64,000 bases of DNA from Hydrogenophaga flava NBRC 102514 (GTDB taxonomy: Bacteria; Pseudomonadota; Gammaproteobacteria; Burkholderiales; Burkholderiaceae_C): the NCBI RefSeq assembly GCF_001571145.1, contig NZ_BCTF01000027.1, positions 1 to 64,000 on the forward strand, given 5' to 3'. Below are positions 16,876 to 28,231 of this stretch, one piece after another; position 1 is the first letter of the stretch, and every line of letters begins with the position of its first letter. Under the pieces are notes generated by a model, which was given only the letters and a program-made list of their open reading frames with translations, did not search any database and was not told the DNA's origin. Made by a program: the position numbers and the translations under genes.

Positions 16876-18417
16876 TCAGTGGGTCCAGAGGCCGGCGAGC
16901 GCGTCGGCGTTGCCCTCGGCCGCGCGGCCCTGCAACACCAGGCCGCGCGCGGCTTCGATGTCGGGCGCGAACAGGCGGTCCTGGTCGTAGAACGGCACCT
17001 GCGCGCGCAGCGTGGAGTGCGTGGCCTGCAGGCGCGGCGAGGTGGTGAGCGGCCGGTGGAAGTCCACGCCCTGCGCGGCGGCCAGCCATTCGATGCCGAG
17101 GATGGTGGCGGTGTTGTCGGCCATCTCGGCCAGGCGGCGCCCGGCGTAGGTGGCCATGCTCACGTGGTCTTCCTGGTTGGCGCTGGTGGGCAGGCTGTCC
17201 ACACTGGCCGGGTGGGCGTGCGACTTGTTTTCCGACGCCAGCGCGGCGGCGGTGACGTGGGCGATCATGAAGCCGCTGTTGAGGCCCGGGTTGTCCACCA
17301 GGAAGGGCGGCAGGCCCGAGAGCGTGCTGTCGATCAGCAGCGCGATGCGGCGCTCGGAAATGGCACCGATCTCGCTGATGGTCAGCGCCAGCGTGTCGGC
17401 CGCAAAGGCGACCGGCTCGGCGTGGAAGTTGCCGCCCGAGAGCACCTCGTTGGTGTCCACAAACACCAGCGGGTTGTCGGTGACGGCGTTGGCCTCGGTC
17501 AGCAGGGTGCGCGCGGCGTTGCTGATGAGGTCGCGGCAGGCGCCCATGACCTGCGGCTGGCAGCGCAGGCTGTAGGGGTCCTGCACGCGCTCGTCGTTGT
17601 CCATGTGCGAGCGGCGGATTTCGCTGCCCTGCAGCAGCGTGCGCGTGACGGCGGCCTGCGCGATCTGGCCCGGCTGGCCGCGCGCGGCGTGGATGCGCGG
17701 GTCGAAGGGCGCGTCGCTGCCCTTGGCGGCGTCGACGCAGAGCGCGCCGATGGCGGTGCCGGCTTCGAGCAGGCGCTCGGCCATAAACAGGCCGTGCAGC
17801 GCGAGTGCGGTCGATACCTGGGTGCCGTTGATCAGGGCCAGGCCTTCCTTGGCGGCCAGCGTGAGAGGGGCGATGCCGGCCTGCTTCAGCGCCTCAGCGG
17901 CGGGGCGGATCTCGCCGTTCACGCGCACCGGGCCTTCGCCCATCAGCGCCAGCGTCATGTGCGAGAGCGGCGCGAGGTCGCCCGAGGCGCCGACCGAGCC
18001 CTTGACCGGGATCACCGGCATCACGCCCGCGTTGAGCAGCGCCAGCAGGGTGTCGATCACCACCGGGCGCACGCCCGAATAACCGCGCGACAGGCTGGCC
18101 GCCTTCATCAGCATCACCAGCCGCACGGTGGCGTCGCTCATGGGCTCGCCGGTGCCGACCGAGTGCGACAGGATCAGGTTGCGCTGCAGCTGTTCCAGTT
18201 GCTCGTCGGGGATGCGGGTCTTGGCGAGTTTTCCGAAGCCCGTGTTGATGCCGTAGGCCGCATCGCCCTTGGCGACGATGGCGTGGATCGCGGCGGCCGA
18301 GGCGTCGATGGCGGCGCGGGCTTCACTGGTCAGCGCGACGGTGACGGGCTGCTGCCAGACGGCGCGCAGGTCGGCCAGGGTCATCTGGCCGGGGTTCAGG
18401 GTCAGGGTGGTGCTCAT
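16876..18417 (-). CDS. hutH: Histidine ammonia-lyase
   Basis: Removes ammonia from histidine to give urocanate. 513 residues. The MIO prosthetic group forms from A144-S145-G146 in [13 protein letters not shown]. Other blocks: [26 protein letters not shown] and [12 protein letters not shown]. Typical length for the family. Transcribed after hutU with a 20-base gap. Confidence 0.98.
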   Translation of the reverse strand: MSTTLTLNPGQMTLADLRAVWQQPVTVALTSEARAAIDASAAAIHAIVAKGDAAYGINTGFGKLAKTRIPDEQLEQLQRNLILSHSVGTGEPMSDATVRLVMLMKAASLSRGYSGVRPVVIDTLLALLNAGVMPVIPVKGSVGASGDLAPLSHMTLALMGEGPVRVNGEIRPAAEALKQAGIAPLTLAAKEGLALINGTQVSTALALHGLFMAERLLEAGTAIGALCVDAAKGSDAPFDPRIHAARGQPGQIAQAAVTRTLLQGSEIRRSHMDNDERVQDPYSLRCQPQVMGACRDLISNAARTLLTEANAVTDNPLVFVDTNEVLSGGNFHAEPVAFAADTLALTISEIGAISERRIALLIDSTLSGLPPFLVDNPGLNSGFMIAHVTAAALASENKSHAHPASVDSLPTSANQEDHVSMATYAGRRLAEMADNTATILGIEWLAAAQGVDFHRPLTTSPRLQATHSTLRAQVPFYDQDRLFAPDIEAARGLVLQGRAAEGNADALAGLWTH

Positions 18418-18437
18418 GGGTGCGGTGTCTCTTTCGA

Positions 18438-20135
<1,698 letters not shown>

Positions 20136-20161
20136 GTCGGTACTCCTGAAAGGTGGCGGGA

Positions 20162-21487
20162 TCAGGCGATCCAGCCTTGGGCGAGGGCGAAGTGGCCGAT
20201 GGCGGCGGCCATCAGCAGGCTGAAGACGGTGCGCACGAACCAGATGGCGACCATCTGGCGCAGCGACAGCGGGATGCGCGTGGCCAGCACGCAGGGGATC
20301 GAGCCGGAGAAGAACAGCACCGAGCTGACCGAGACCACAGCGGCGACGTAGCGCACCACCGGGTCGGCGCCCTTGAGCTGGATGGCGGGCAGGAACATCT
20401 CGGCCAGGCCCGAAGCCAGGGCCTTGGCGGTCAGCATGGGTTCGGCCAGGCCGGCGATCCAGACGAAGGGCACGAGCAGCAGGCCCAGCAGTTCGAACAC
20501 CGGCGTGTAGCGCGCCAGCAGAAGGCCGATCAGGCCTACGGCCAGGATGGTGGGCACCACGGCGCTGGCCATGGCGATGCCGTCGCGCAGGTTCTCGGCG
20601 AGCACGCGCCAGATCGACGGTGCGCTGCGGGCCTGGTGCATGCCGGCGTCCCAGGCGGCCTGCCAGCGGCTGCGGCCGGCGGGCAGGGCGTCGCTCACGC
20701 CGCCCGTGTGGTCCATGCGCGAGATCGGCGGGATCCAGGCGGTGATGGCCGTGACGGCGAAGGCGATGACGAAGGTGGACCAGAAGTAGAAGTTCCACGC
20801 GTCCATCAGGTTCAGCGTCTTGGCCACGATGATCATGAAGGCGGCCGAGACGGTGGAGAAGCCGGTGGCGATGATGGCCGCCTCGCGCGCCGTGTACTTG
20901 CCTTCAAGGTACACGCGGTTGGTGATGAGCAGGCCCACCGAGTAGCTGCCGACGAAGGAGGCCACGGCGTCGATGGCCGAGTGGCCGGGTGTGCGCCAGA
21001 TGGGGCGCATGACGGGCTGCATCAGCACACCCACCAGTTCCAGCAGGCCGAAGCCGACCAGGAAGGCCAGGGCGACGGCCCCCAGCGGCACGATCAGGCC
21101 GACGGTGAGGGCGAGCTTGTCGAACAGGAAGGGCAGCATGTCCTTCTGGAACAGCACGGCGGGGCCGGTGCCGGTGAGGTACATCAGCGCCAGCACCAGG
21201 CCCAGCACCTTGAGCGCGCTGAACACGGTGGTGGTGGTGCTGGCGCGCCAGCTGCCTTTGATGAAGGGCGATGCCGCGCCCCAGGCCATGAGCGCCAGCA
21301 CGAAGGCAATCGCCAGCGGCCGCTGCTGCGTGGCCAGCCAGGTGGCGGCGTGGTCGAACAGGATGGTGGTCTTGCCGGCGATTTCCACCGGCAGGAAGAA
21401 CATCACCAGCCCCAGGCTGCTGTAGGCCAGCATGCGCAGGGCGGCGGTGGGGTTGGGGGCGTTGGCGGCGGCGACGCTGGGGTTCAT
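20162..21487 (-). CDS. YjiH-family membrane protein (nucleoside-recognition/GATE domain), probable hut transporter
   Basis: 441 residues, about ten hydrophobic segments, with the YjiH-type arrangement of two Gate-like domains ([15 protein letters not shown] and [18 protein letters not shown]). No signal peptide. It is the first gene of the hut operon, directly behind the HutC operator, with AGGAG 8 bases before ATG 21487. In Burkholderiales this family often sits in hut operons; uptake of histidine, urocanate or an imidazole relative is inferred from context, not shown. Confidence 0.8.
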   Translation of the reverse strand: MNPSVAAANAPNPTAALRMLAYSSLGLVMFFLPVEIAGKTTILFDHAATWLATQQRPLAIAFVLALMAWGAASPFIKGSWRASTTTTVFSALKVLGLVLALMYLTGTGPAVLFQKDMLPFLFDKLALTVGLIVPLGAVALAFLVGFGLLELVGVLMQPVMRPIWRTPGHSAIDAVASFVGSYSVGLLITNRVYLEGKYTAREAAIIATGFSTVSAAFMIIVAKTLNLMDAWNFYFWSTFVIAFAVTAITAWIPPISRMDHTGGVSDALPAGRSRWQAAWDAGMHQARSAPSIWRVLAENLRDGIAMASAVVPTILAVGLIGLLLARYTPVFELLGLLLVPFVWIAGLAEPMLTAKALASGLAEMFLPAIQLKGADPVVRYVAAVVSVSSVLFFSGSIPCVLATRIPLSLRQMVAIWFVRTVFSLLMAAAIGHFALAQGWIA

Positions 21488-21541
21488 GCGGTGTCTCCTG
21501 GGAGGATCTGACAGACAGCTTTTGATTCTGTTTGTTTGAAA

Positions 21542-21551
21542 TGTATATACA
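21542..21551. promoter_or_regulatory. HutC operator between the divergent hut units
   Basis: Perfect palindrome TGTATATACA, flanked as ATGTATATACAA. HutC operators in Pseudomonas contain TGTAxxTACA-type cores. It lies 55 bases from the transporter start and 65 bases from hutC, so it can control both the catabolic operon and hutC itself, with urocanate as the expected inducer. Confidence 0.8.
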
Positions 21552-21615
21552 ACTTTATGGGCCAGAATCCGACCTGTCAAGACCATTGATCGCCAGGCGA
21601 ATAAGGGAAAACCCC

Positions 21616-22317
21616 ATGTCCGACAAGCTGCCCGCCTACGAAACCATCAAGCGCCACGTGCTGGCGCGCATCCACGACGGCACCTGGAAAGAGGGCGATG
21701 CGATTCCGGGCGAGGAGGCGCTGGCGCGCGAATTCGGCGTCTCGCGCATGACGGTGAACCGGGCGATCCGCGAGCTGAGCGAGGAGCAGATCGTCGAGCG
21801 GGTGCAGGGCTCGGGCACCTATGTGGCGCAGCAGAAGTACCAGGCGACGCTGGTGGAGATCCGCAACATCGCCGAGGAGATCGCGGCGCGCGGCCACCGG
21901 CACCGCAGCGAGCTGCACAGGCTGGAGCGGGTGAAGGCGGGCGAGTCACTGGGGCGTGCGTTCGGCGTGTCACCGTCTCACACGCTGTTCCATTCGGTGG
22001 TGGTGCACTTCGAGAACGACCAGCCGATCCAGGTGGAGGACCGGCACGTGAACCCGGCCGTGGCGCCGGATTACCTGACGCAGGATTTCACGTCGCAGAC
22101 GCCCAACGCCTACCTGATGCGGGTGGCGCCGCTGCAGGGGGTGTCGTTCGAGATCGAGGCGATGCATCCACCGCAGGCTGTGGCCGAGATGCTGGCGATG
22201 CCTCTTGGTGAGCCGTGTCTGGTGCTGCGGCGGCAGACGCGGTCGATGGGCAAGATCGCTTCCGTCGCGGCGATGTGGCACCCGGCTTCGCGGTACCAGT
22301 TCACTGGGAGTTTTTGA
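21616..22317 (+). CDS. hutC: GntR-family histidine utilisation repressor
   Basis: 233 residues. N-terminal winged HTH of the GntR class (LPAYETIKRHVLARIHDGTWKEGD, ALAREFGVSRMTVNRAIREL, VQGSGTYVA), then a UTRA effector-binding domain (residues about 90-230; LFHSVVVHFENDQPIQVEDRHV, FEIEAMHPP, SVAAMWHPASRYQFTGSF), the C-terminus typical of HutC. Urocanate is the known ligand in the family. ATG 21616 follows AAGGGAAA. Divergent from the hut operon it should repress. Confidence 0.96.
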   Translation: MSDKLPAYETIKRHVLARIHDGTWKEGDAIPGEEALAREFGVSRMTVNRAIRELSEEQIVERVQGSGTYVAQQKYQATLVEIRNIAEEIAARGHRHRSELHRLERVKAGESLGRAFGVSPSHTLFHSVVVHFENDQPIQVEDRHVNPAVAPDYLTQDFTSQTPNAYLMRVAPLQGVSFEIEAMHPPQAVAEMLAMPLGEPCLVLRRQTRSMGKIASVAAMWHPASRYQFTGSF

Positions 22318-22344
22318 GCTTCTTTTTGCCTGCCTTGTTGGGTG

Positions 22345-22723
22345 GGCTGGGACGTGGGGTGCCCGTTCTTCGGCTCACCTCGCGGGCGTCGGTGCCTGTT
22401 CGCCGGCGCTGCTTCGTCAACAACGGGCCTGTGCGCCACCGTGTGGGCAACCGCGAATGGAGCCTGCGCCCGGGCTCCCCACGTCCCAGCCTGCTGACGG
22501 ATGGGCGCGCGACGAACAGAACAGGCACGGCAACCGGACCCATGACTTCTTCGGCGCACCAAGGTCGTTCTGCATGCGGGTGGTGAGGTCGGCGGGCGCA
22601 GGCTCCATTCGCGGTTGCCACAGAGTTGGCGCGCCAGTGACCTGGTTGACGAAGGCATGCAGGCGGGCAGGGCGCGTGGCCCGCGAGCGTGAGCCGGAGA
22701 ACGCCGGCCTCACCACCCGCATG
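22345..22723. repeat. Non-coding block of interleaved inverted repeats
   Basis: The 447 bases between hutC and the LytTR gene hold no supportable gene. Three inverted repeats interleave: 22345-22364 with 22472-22491 (20 bases, one mismatch), 22446-22472 with 22593-22619 (27 bases, perfect; core AACCGCGAATGGAGCCTGCG), and 22573-22593 with 22703-22723 (21 bases, one mismatch). The central pair extends imperfectly outward (CTTCGTCAAC near 22420 and its complement near 22655). This looks like two or more copies of an intergenic repeat family in opposite orientation. Confidence 0.8.
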
Positions 22724-22764
22724 ACGCGAGGTGCATCAGAGAAACGCGGGCGCGCCAAACAACG

Positions 22765-23568
22765 TCACATCGCCCGAAAGCGCCCCGCATAGAGACGACT
22801 CACCGGCACCCGCTCCTTCAACCCCGCCACCTCCAGACACAGCTTGCCCGCCTCGTCCCGATGCACCGTGCGCACCGCGGTCGCCCGCACCACCGTGCCG
22901 CGGTGCACCTGCCAGAACACGCTGCCGTCCAGCTGCGGCAACAGGTCCTTCAGCGGCGTGCGGATCAGCAGCTCGGCCTCGCCTGTCAGCACCCGCATGT
23001 ACTTGTCCGCCGCCTCGAACACCAGCACCTCGTCCACCGGCACCAGCCGGATCGTGGTGCCCACGCCGGCCTGGATCACTTTCAGCGCAGGCGCCGCCGG
23101 GGCCGCGAGCAGGGCGCGCAGGCGCTCGAAGGTCGCGTCGTCCGTGTTGCCCACCGGCGCCGGTGACGCCTGCCCGTCCATCCGTTGCTGCAGCCGCTGC
23201 TGCACCCGCTGCACCGTGCGCGCCAGCCGCTCGGGCACCACCGGCTTGAGCAGGTAGTCCACCGCCTGCGCCTCGAAGGCCTGCACCGCGTACTGGTCGT
23301 AGGCCGTGACGAACACCAGCGCGGGAAAGGGGTGGTCGTCCGGCCACTCCTCGGCCAGCTCGGCGGCCGCTTCCAGACCGGTCATGCCGGGCATGCGGAT
23401 GTCCAGGAACAGCACCTGCGGCCGCAGCGCCAGCGCCTGCCGCACCGCGCTCGCGCCGTCGCCCACCTGCGCCGCGATGCGCAGTTCGGGCCAGGCGCGC
23501 GCCAGCTCGGCCTGCAGTGCGGCGGCCAGCAGGGGCTCGTCTTCGGCGATCAGGGCGGTGGGTGTCAT
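22765..23568 (-). CDS. LytTR-family response regulator
   Basis: 267 residues. Receiver domain (1-125) with the acidic pair at E9-D10, phospho-acceptor D56 in LFLDIRMPG, Thr in FVTAYD and Lys in LLKPV. A linker, then a LytTR DNA-binding domain (about 165-267: DEVLVFEAADKYMRVLT, FWQVHRGTVVRATAV, VPVSRLYAGRFRAM). Resembles AlgR-type regulators. Start overlaps the stop of the kinase gene by 4 bases. Confidence 0.93.
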   Translation of the reverse strand: MTPTALIAEDEPLLAAALQAELARAWPELRIAAQVGDGASAVRQALALRPQVLFLDIRMPGMTGLEAAAELAEEWPDDHPFPALVFVTAYDQYAVQAFEAQAVDYLLKPVVPERLARTVQRVQQRLQQRMDGQASPAPVGNTDDATFERLRALLAAPAAPALKVIQAGVGTTIRLVPVDEVLVFEAADKYMRVLTGEAELLIRTPLKDLLPQLDGSVFWQVHRGTVVRATAVRTVHRDEAGKLCLEVAGLKERVPVSRLYAGRFRAM

Positions 23569-24653
23569 GGGTGGCTTTGAAAAGGCAGCGTGAGCCGCAC
23601 CGTGGTGCCCTGGCCTTGCTGGCTGCTGACCTGCACGGTACCGGCGCCGCCGGGCAGGCTGGCCATGCGCTCGCGCACCTGAGACAGGCCGAAGCCGCCG
23701 TCGGTGCCCGGGCGCTGCGCGTCGGGCGCCATGCCTACGCCGGTGTCGGTGATGTCGATGCGCAGCGTCTGGCCTTCGCGGCGCGCGGTCACGTCGATGC
23801 GGCCACCTTCGACGCGCGGCTCCAGCCCGTGGCGGATGGCGTTTTCCACCAGCGGCTGCAGCAGCAGCGGCGGCACCGGGTGCGCCTTCAGTTCGGCCGG
23901 CAAATCAAAGCCAAACGCCAGCCGCGGCCCCATGCGCACCGCCATCAGTTCGAGGTAGTCGCCCAGCCGCGCGCACTCGTCGGCCAGCGTGTGGGTGCCG
24001 GCGGTGGCGTCGGCGCGCGAGCCGCGCAAGGTGGCGCGCAGGTAGTCGTTGAGCCGGTCCAGCATGGCCACGGCGCGCGGAGGGTCGGTCTGGATCAGCA
24101 CCCTCAGGTTGGCTAGGGTGTTGAACAGCATGTGCGGTTCGAGCTGGGTTTCCAGCAGCTTCAGCCGCGCCTCGGTGGCCTGGCGCTGCAGTTCTTCGGA
24201 CTTGCCGCGCAGGGAAAAATAGACCACGAAGCCCGCGCTCATGGCCAGGGTGGACAGCCAGAAGGTCCAGAAGCGCTGCGGCGACAGCGCCAGCAGCTCC
24301 CAGGTGGAGTGCCCCGAGTAGGCGTCACCCACGGCGGTGCCGGCGGCGTAACCCCCGATCACCGACAGCAGCATGTGCAGCCCGGTGCGCCATGACGGCG
24401 TCCAGTAGTGCGGGCCGGTGGCGCCGAACCAGCGCCGCATCAGCACGCGCAGCGGGTCGGCCAGCAGCCAGATGGCGGTGCTGATGGCGTAGCTGTAGAC
24501 CAGCGAGCGGTCCAGCGGGTGTTCGCCCGGGCGGGTGGCCCACTGGAACAGGGCGATCACCAGCGCCATGCCCCAGACCACCACCACGCGCCGCGCAACG
24601 CCGGCCCGGCTGTCGGCGGGCAGCCATCGCAGCAGGGTGTCGCGGAGGGTCAT
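23565..24653 (-). CDS. LytS/YehU-type membrane sensor histidine kinase
   Basis: 362 residues. Four hydrophobic segments in the first 170 residues, then a His_kinase domain with LEPHMLFNTLANLR (phospho-His in the LxPHxLFN motif) and a HATPase with LQPLVENAIRHGLEP, DTGVGM and GFGLSQVRERM. Matches AlgZ/FimS-like kinases that pair with LytTR regulators, which is the next gene. Start ATG 24653 overlaps the esterase stop by 4 bases. Confidence 0.92.
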   Translation of the reverse strand: MTLRDTLLRWLPADSRAGVARRVVVVWGMALVIALFQWATRPGEHPLDRSLVYSYAISTAIWLLADPLRVLMRRWFGATGPHYWTPSWRTGLHMLLSVIGGYAAGTAVGDAYSGHSTWELLALSPQRFWTFWLSTLAMSAGFVVYFSLRGKSEELQRQATEARLKLLETQLEPHMLFNTLANLRVLIQTDPPRAVAMLDRLNDYLRATLRGSRADATAGTHTLADECARLGDYLELMAVRMGPRLAFGFDLPAELKAHPVPPLLLQPLVENAIRHGLEPRVEGGRIDVTARREGQTLRIDITDTGVGMAPDAQRPGTDGGFGLSQVRERMASLPGGAGTVQVSSQQGQGTTVRLTLPFQSHP

Positions 24654-25729
24654 GGTTGCAGGTGCTGGCGGTGAAAGGCGACGATTTTTGCATGCGCGGC
24701 CTCGCGCAGCCGACCGTCGAAGCCGGGCACGGGCGCACCGCCGCGCACTTGCAGCGCCGCGACCTCGCGCGCGATCGATTCCGGCCAGGGCCGGAGCACG
24801 TCGAAGTGCCCCGCGCCGGGCAGGTCGGCCAGGCGGGTGCAGGCCTTGCAGTGGGCGAGCAGGTGGTCGGAGTGGAACCGAGGCACCAGCACCTCGTCGC
24901 GCTGCGCGCTCACCACACCCACCGGCACGCGGATGCGCGCCAGACTCTCGGCGCTGAAGATGGTGGCCAGCGGCACGGCGAGCGTGATGGAGGCGATGCG
25001 CGGGTCGGGGCGTACCTCGGCGCTCTCTTTCGATGGGGTGCGACCGCCGTGCACGGTCTTGACTTCGGCAGGAAGGAAGAACTCGGGCACGTACCTGGCG
25101 CGGTCGTACTGGGCTTGGCGTTCTGCTCGGGCGGCACCGTCCTTGGCACCCTGGAAGCAGAACGACTCGTCGGTCTTCGATTGGGCCTGGCAGTGGCGCA
25201 CCAAGTTGAGCATGCGCCACTGGCCGCCGGCCAGCGAGATGCCGGTCACGCCACCGGCCGACATGCCGTGCACGCCGACTTTGGAGAAATCGATCCGGGC
25301 GGACCACTTCGGGTCCCTGGCGAGCGCGTCGATCACCTCGATGACCTCCTGCGGACGGCGCCGGAACGACTCGGGTCCGGCCTGGCGCGTGTCCTGCCAG
25401 TTGTCGCCCTCGTGCTGCGGCTGGGCCACCACGAAGCCGGCGCGCGCCAGGGCGGCGGCGAGTGCGTGGTCGGCGATGGCGCTGCCGCCGGTGCCGTGCG
25501 AGATCACGATCAGGCGCTGGCGGCCCTCCAGTGGCGCGGCGTTGATCGCCACGTCGATGGTGAAGGGGCCGAAGGACTGGAGCCGTGACTCGGCCTGCGT
25601 CGGGTAAATCAGTGTGACCTGGCGAGCCTGCACATGCCAGGCGCTCATGCCGACCTGGGCCTGGGCGGCCAGGGCGGCCAGCCCGCCGAGGGCGGCGGCC
25701 AGTGCGCGGCGAAGGATGGCGGCGTTCAT
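24650..25729 (-). CDS. Secreted alpha/beta-hydrolase (dienelactone hydrolase/lipase-like)
   Basis: 359 residues. Signal peptide (RALAAALGGLAALAAQA). Hydrolase features: LIVISHGTGGS (oxyanion region), VGVHGMSAGG (GxSxG as G-M-S-A-G nucleophile elbow), DEVLVP (acid) and GAGHFDVL (His). Related to periplasmic dienelactone-hydrolase-like or PAF-acetylhydrolase-like enzymes; substrate unknown. Sits 8 bases after the 2TM gene and overlaps the kinase start, so it is in one transcript with the two-component system. Confidence 0.82.
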   Translation of the reverse strand: MNAAILRRALAAALGGLAALAAQAQVGMSAWHVQARQVTLIYPTQAESRLQSFGPFTIDVAINAAPLEGRQRLIVISHGTGGSAIADHALAAALARAGFVVAQPQHEGDNWQDTRQAGPESFRRRPQEVIEVIDALARDPKWSARIDFSKVGVHGMSAGGVTGISLAGGQWRMLNLVRHCQAQSKTDESFCFQGAKDGAARAERQAQYDRARYVPEFFLPAEVKTVHGGRTPSKESAEVRPDPRIASITLAVPLATIFSAESLARIRVPVGVVSAQRDEVLVPRFHSDHLLAHCKACTRLADLPGAGHFDVLRPWPESIAREVAALQVRGGAPVPGFDGRLREAAHAKIVAFHRQHLQP

Positions 25730-25737
25730 GGCCTGCC

Positions 25738-26040
25738 TCAGGCGCCGCGGCGGGCGACAAGGCGCTGGCGCTCGGCGTCCACCAGGCGTTCGCGCAGGGC
25801 AGAACCTTTGCCGGCCACGAAGACCCGCAGGCCGTGGATTGCCAGGCCCAGGCCCCAGCCGAAGGCCGCCGCTACGGGCGGGTGGCGGCCCTGCCAGAGG
25901 GCCATCGCGGTCAGGCCGCCCATGACCAGCAGGTAGACCGTGGCGTGGGTCAGCCAGCCCAGGCGGACACCGACGCGGCGGCGGGCCAGGCGGTCGATGT
26001 CGGACGCGTTGTTGAAGTCGGTGTTCGGTGTGGTGTTCAT
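25738..26040 (-). CDS. 2TM-domain small membrane protein
   Basis: 100 residues with two transmembrane helices (LTHATVYLLVMGGLTAMALW and VAAAFGWGLGLAIHGLRVFV) preceded by ARRRVGVRLGW, the arrangement of the 2TM domain found alone or attached to LytS-type kinases. AGGAG lies 7 bases before ATG 26040. Probably an accessory to the adjacent sensor kinase (inference from operon and domain co-occurrence). Confidence 0.8.
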   Translation of the reverse strand: MNTTPNTDFNNASDIDRLARRRVGVRLGWLTHATVYLLVMGGLTAMALWQGRHPPVAAAFGWGLGLAIHGLRVFVAGKGSALRERLVDAERQRLVARRGA

Positions 26041-26084
26041 GAAAGACTCCTGTGGGTTGAAAGAGGGTGCAGATGGAAGTGGGC

Positions 26085-26636
26085 TCAGGCATTCACCGCG
26101 CGGTCCTGGCGGCCGGCCATGAGCCAGAGCGCCACGGGCCGTGCCGAGAACAGGCCGGTGAGGGCGCCGTAACCGGCGGCCATCGAGAGGGCAAAGAGCG
26201 GGTCCAGGCGCAGGCCGGGTTGGATGGCCAGCTCGACGCCGACGCCGTACTTGAGCAGGAAGATGGCGGCGATGGTCAGCAGGGGCAGGGCGCTGCCAGG
26301 CAGGGTGAACAGGCCGGTGGCCGGGTCGTGCGAGGTGTCTGGCGGCAGGGCGCGCGGGCCGCGCCAGGCCAGCACCAGAGCGCCCGCGGCCAGCCACACC
26401 AGCAGGCCCGGGGCCAGCCAGGGGCCGGCGGCCAGGTCGCTGCCCAGGCTGATCAGCGAGAACGCGGTCAGGCCGATCGCCGGTCCGGCCGCGCGGCGCA
26501 GGCCGACTTGGCGTGTGCGCAGCTGGATCGCGCCAAGCAACAACAGGCCGGCCAGCAGGCCCCAGACCCAGGTCGGGGTGCGTCGCAGGATCTCGACGCC
26601 GGCTTCGGGGTGGTTCATCAGCAACTGGATCAGCAT
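26085..26636 (-). CDS. DUF6622-like integral membrane protein
   Basis: 183 residues with five or six hydrophobic segments; begins MLIQLLMNHPEAGVEILRRTPTWVWGLLAGLLLLG, a start typical of small Burkholderiales membrane proteins annotated DUF6622. The ILRRTPxWVW block is the recognisable feature. First gene of the five-gene minus-strand unit ending in the LytTR regulator. Function unknown. Confidence 0.7.
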   Translation of the reverse strand: MLIQLLMNHPEAGVEILRRTPTWVWGLLAGLLLLGAIQLRTRQVGLRRAAGPAIGLTAFSLISLGSDLAAGPWLAPGLLVWLAAGALVLAWRGPRALPPDTSHDPATGLFTLPGSALPLLTIAAIFLLKYGVGVELAIQPGLRLDPLFALSMAAGYGALTGLFSARPVALWLMAGRQDRAVNA

Positions 26637-26820
26637 GGGGTTCTCCGTCGGGTGGCAATGGGATGCACTGTGCCGGCCGCCCGTGTGCCCCGCCACCGCG
26701 CTGGGACGGAACATCTGGAAACCTTCGCGAAGTGCCGCCGACGCGGAGTGAAATGCAGGCTTCCTACAATCGGTCGAACGCCCTCCGCCCGGTGTGGCCG
26801 CCTTCGAGGACTCCGACTTC

Positions 26821-27396
26821 ATGACGCTTCCCGTGCTTCCCCGGCGCCGCCTGGCCGCCGCTTCGCTGACCCTGCTGGCCCTGGCCGGCTGCAACGCCCT
26901 GCCCACCGGCCCGCGCCAAGTGAACATCAGCGAGGCCCAGCTGCTCGAACGCATCGCCACGCGCTTCCCGGTCAAGCAGCGCTACCTGGGCCTGCTGGAG
27001 ACCACGCTGGACCAGCCCCGGCTGCGCCTGCGGCCCGAGGAGAACCGGGTCGGCACCCTGGTGAACTACCTGATCGCGCTGCCCCTGCCCGGGCAGTCGG
27101 ACATCAAGGGCCAGCTGGAGCTGAGCTACGGCCTGCGCTTCGAGCCCTCGGACACCACGCTGCGGCTGACGCAGGCGCGGGTGGAGCGGCTGGACGTGGA
27201 CGGTATGAATGCCGCCCAGGCGGCGCAGGTGAAGAAGGTCGGTGGCCTGCTGGCCGAGGACCTGCTGAACGAGGCCGTGGTGCACCGCTTCAAGAAGGAA
27301 GACCTGGAGTCGCTGGCCGGCCGCGGCTACCGGCCCGGCGCGCTGCGCGTCGTGCCCGGCGGGCTGCAGCTCACCCTCGAACCCTTGCCACGCTGA
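26821..27396 (+). CDS. DUF1439-family lipoprotein
   Basis: 191 residues, signal peptide with lipobox LALAGC (Cys about 24). The mature domain ([52 protein letters not shown]) matches DUF1439, the family of E. coli YceB. Fold is of the lipid-binding BPI/TULIP-like type. Located 10 bases before uppP, so co-transcription with an undecaprenyl-phosphate recycling enzyme is likely. ATG 26821 is chosen over an upstream in-frame ATG because it begins the signal peptide. Confidence 0.85.
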   Translation: MTLPVLPRRRLAAASLTLLALAGCNALPTGPRQVNISEAQLLERIATRFPVKQRYLGLLETTLDQPRLRLRPEENRVGTLVNYLIALPLPGQSDIKGQLELSYGLRFEPSDTTLRLTQARVERLDVDGMNAAQAAQVKKVGGLLAEDLLNEAVVHRFKKEDLESLAGRGYRPGALRVVPGGLQLTLEPLPR

Positions 27397-27406
27397 GGAC
27401 CGCACC

Positions 27407-28231
27407 ATGGACCTCATGCTGCTGATCAAGGCCGCCATCATGGGCGTGGTGGAAGGGCTGACCGAGTTCCTTCCGATTTCTTCGACCGGCCATCTGATCC
27501 TGGCCGGCACGCTGCTGGACTTCCACGACGAGCGCGCCAAGGTGTTCGAGATCGCGATCCAGACCGGCGCCATCTTCGCGGTGATCATCGTGTTCTGGCA
27601 GCGCATCCGCGCCACCATCGTCGGCCTGCCGTCCGAGCGGGTGGCGCAGCGCTTTGCGCTCAATGTGGTGATCGGCTGTGTGCCCGCCGTGGTGCTGGGC
27701 CTGCTGCTGGGCAAGGCCATCAAGGCGCACCTGTTCACGCCCACGGTGGTGGCGCTGGCCTTCATCGTTGGTGCCTTCGTGATCCTCTGGGCCGAGCGGC
27801 GGCCGCCCTCGGCCGCGCGCGTGCAGTCGCTGGACGAGTTGACGCCGCTGGACGCGCTCAAGGTGGGGCTGGCGCAGTGTTTCGGCCTGATCCCGGGCAC
27901 CAGCCGTTCGGGTTCGACCATCATCGGCGGCATGCTGTTCGGCCTCTCGCGCAAGGTGGCGACCGACTTCAGCTTCTTCCTGGGCATCCCGATCCTGATC
28001 GGTGCCGGCGCCTACAGCCTCTACAAAGAGCGTGCGCTGCTGTCGATGGCCGACATCCCCATGTTTGCGGTCGGTCTGCTGTTCGCCTTCCTCAGCGCCT
28101 GGGTCTGCATCCGCTGGCTGCTGCGCTACGTGGCCAGCCACAGCTTTGTGCCGTTCGCCTGGTACCGCATCGCTTTCGGTGTACTGATCCTGCTGACCGC
28201 GCACTTCGGCTGGGTCGACTGGTCGGCCTGA
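27407..28231 (+). CDS. uppP: Undecaprenyl-diphosphatase
   Basis: Dephosphorylates undecaprenyl pyrophosphate at the inner membrane to recycle the carrier for cell-wall synthesis; confers bacitracin tolerance when abundant. 274 residues, polytopic. Both family motifs are intact: [17 protein letters not shown] (residues 14-30) and [10 protein letters not shown]. Its TGA abuts the stop of the convergent kinase gene as TGATCA. Confidence 0.97.
   Translation: MDLMLLIKAAIMGVVEGLTEFLPISSTGHLILAGTLLDFHDERAKVFEIAIQTGAIFAVIIVFWQRIRATIVGLPSERVAQRFALNVVIGCVPAVVLGLLLGKAIKAHLFTPTVVALAFIVGAFVILWAERRPPSAARVQSLDELTPLDALKVGLAQCFGLIPGTSRSGSTIIGGMLFGLSRKVATDFSFFLGIPILIGAGAYSLYKERALLSMADIPMFAVGLLFAFLSAWVCIRWLLRYVASHSFVPFAWYRIAFGVLILLTAHFGWVDWSA

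Noticed and set aside
22205..22792. Short frames on both strands in the repeat block after hutC
   Set aside because: They run through inverted repeats, have biased composition and no ribosome sites or homology.
24650..26092. Extended 480-codon version of the esterase and 731-codon version of the LytS kinase
   Set aside because: Upstream parts are Pro/Arg-rich out-of-frame readings of the neighbouring genes; the accepted starts have signal peptide or membrane helices and 4-base overlaps.
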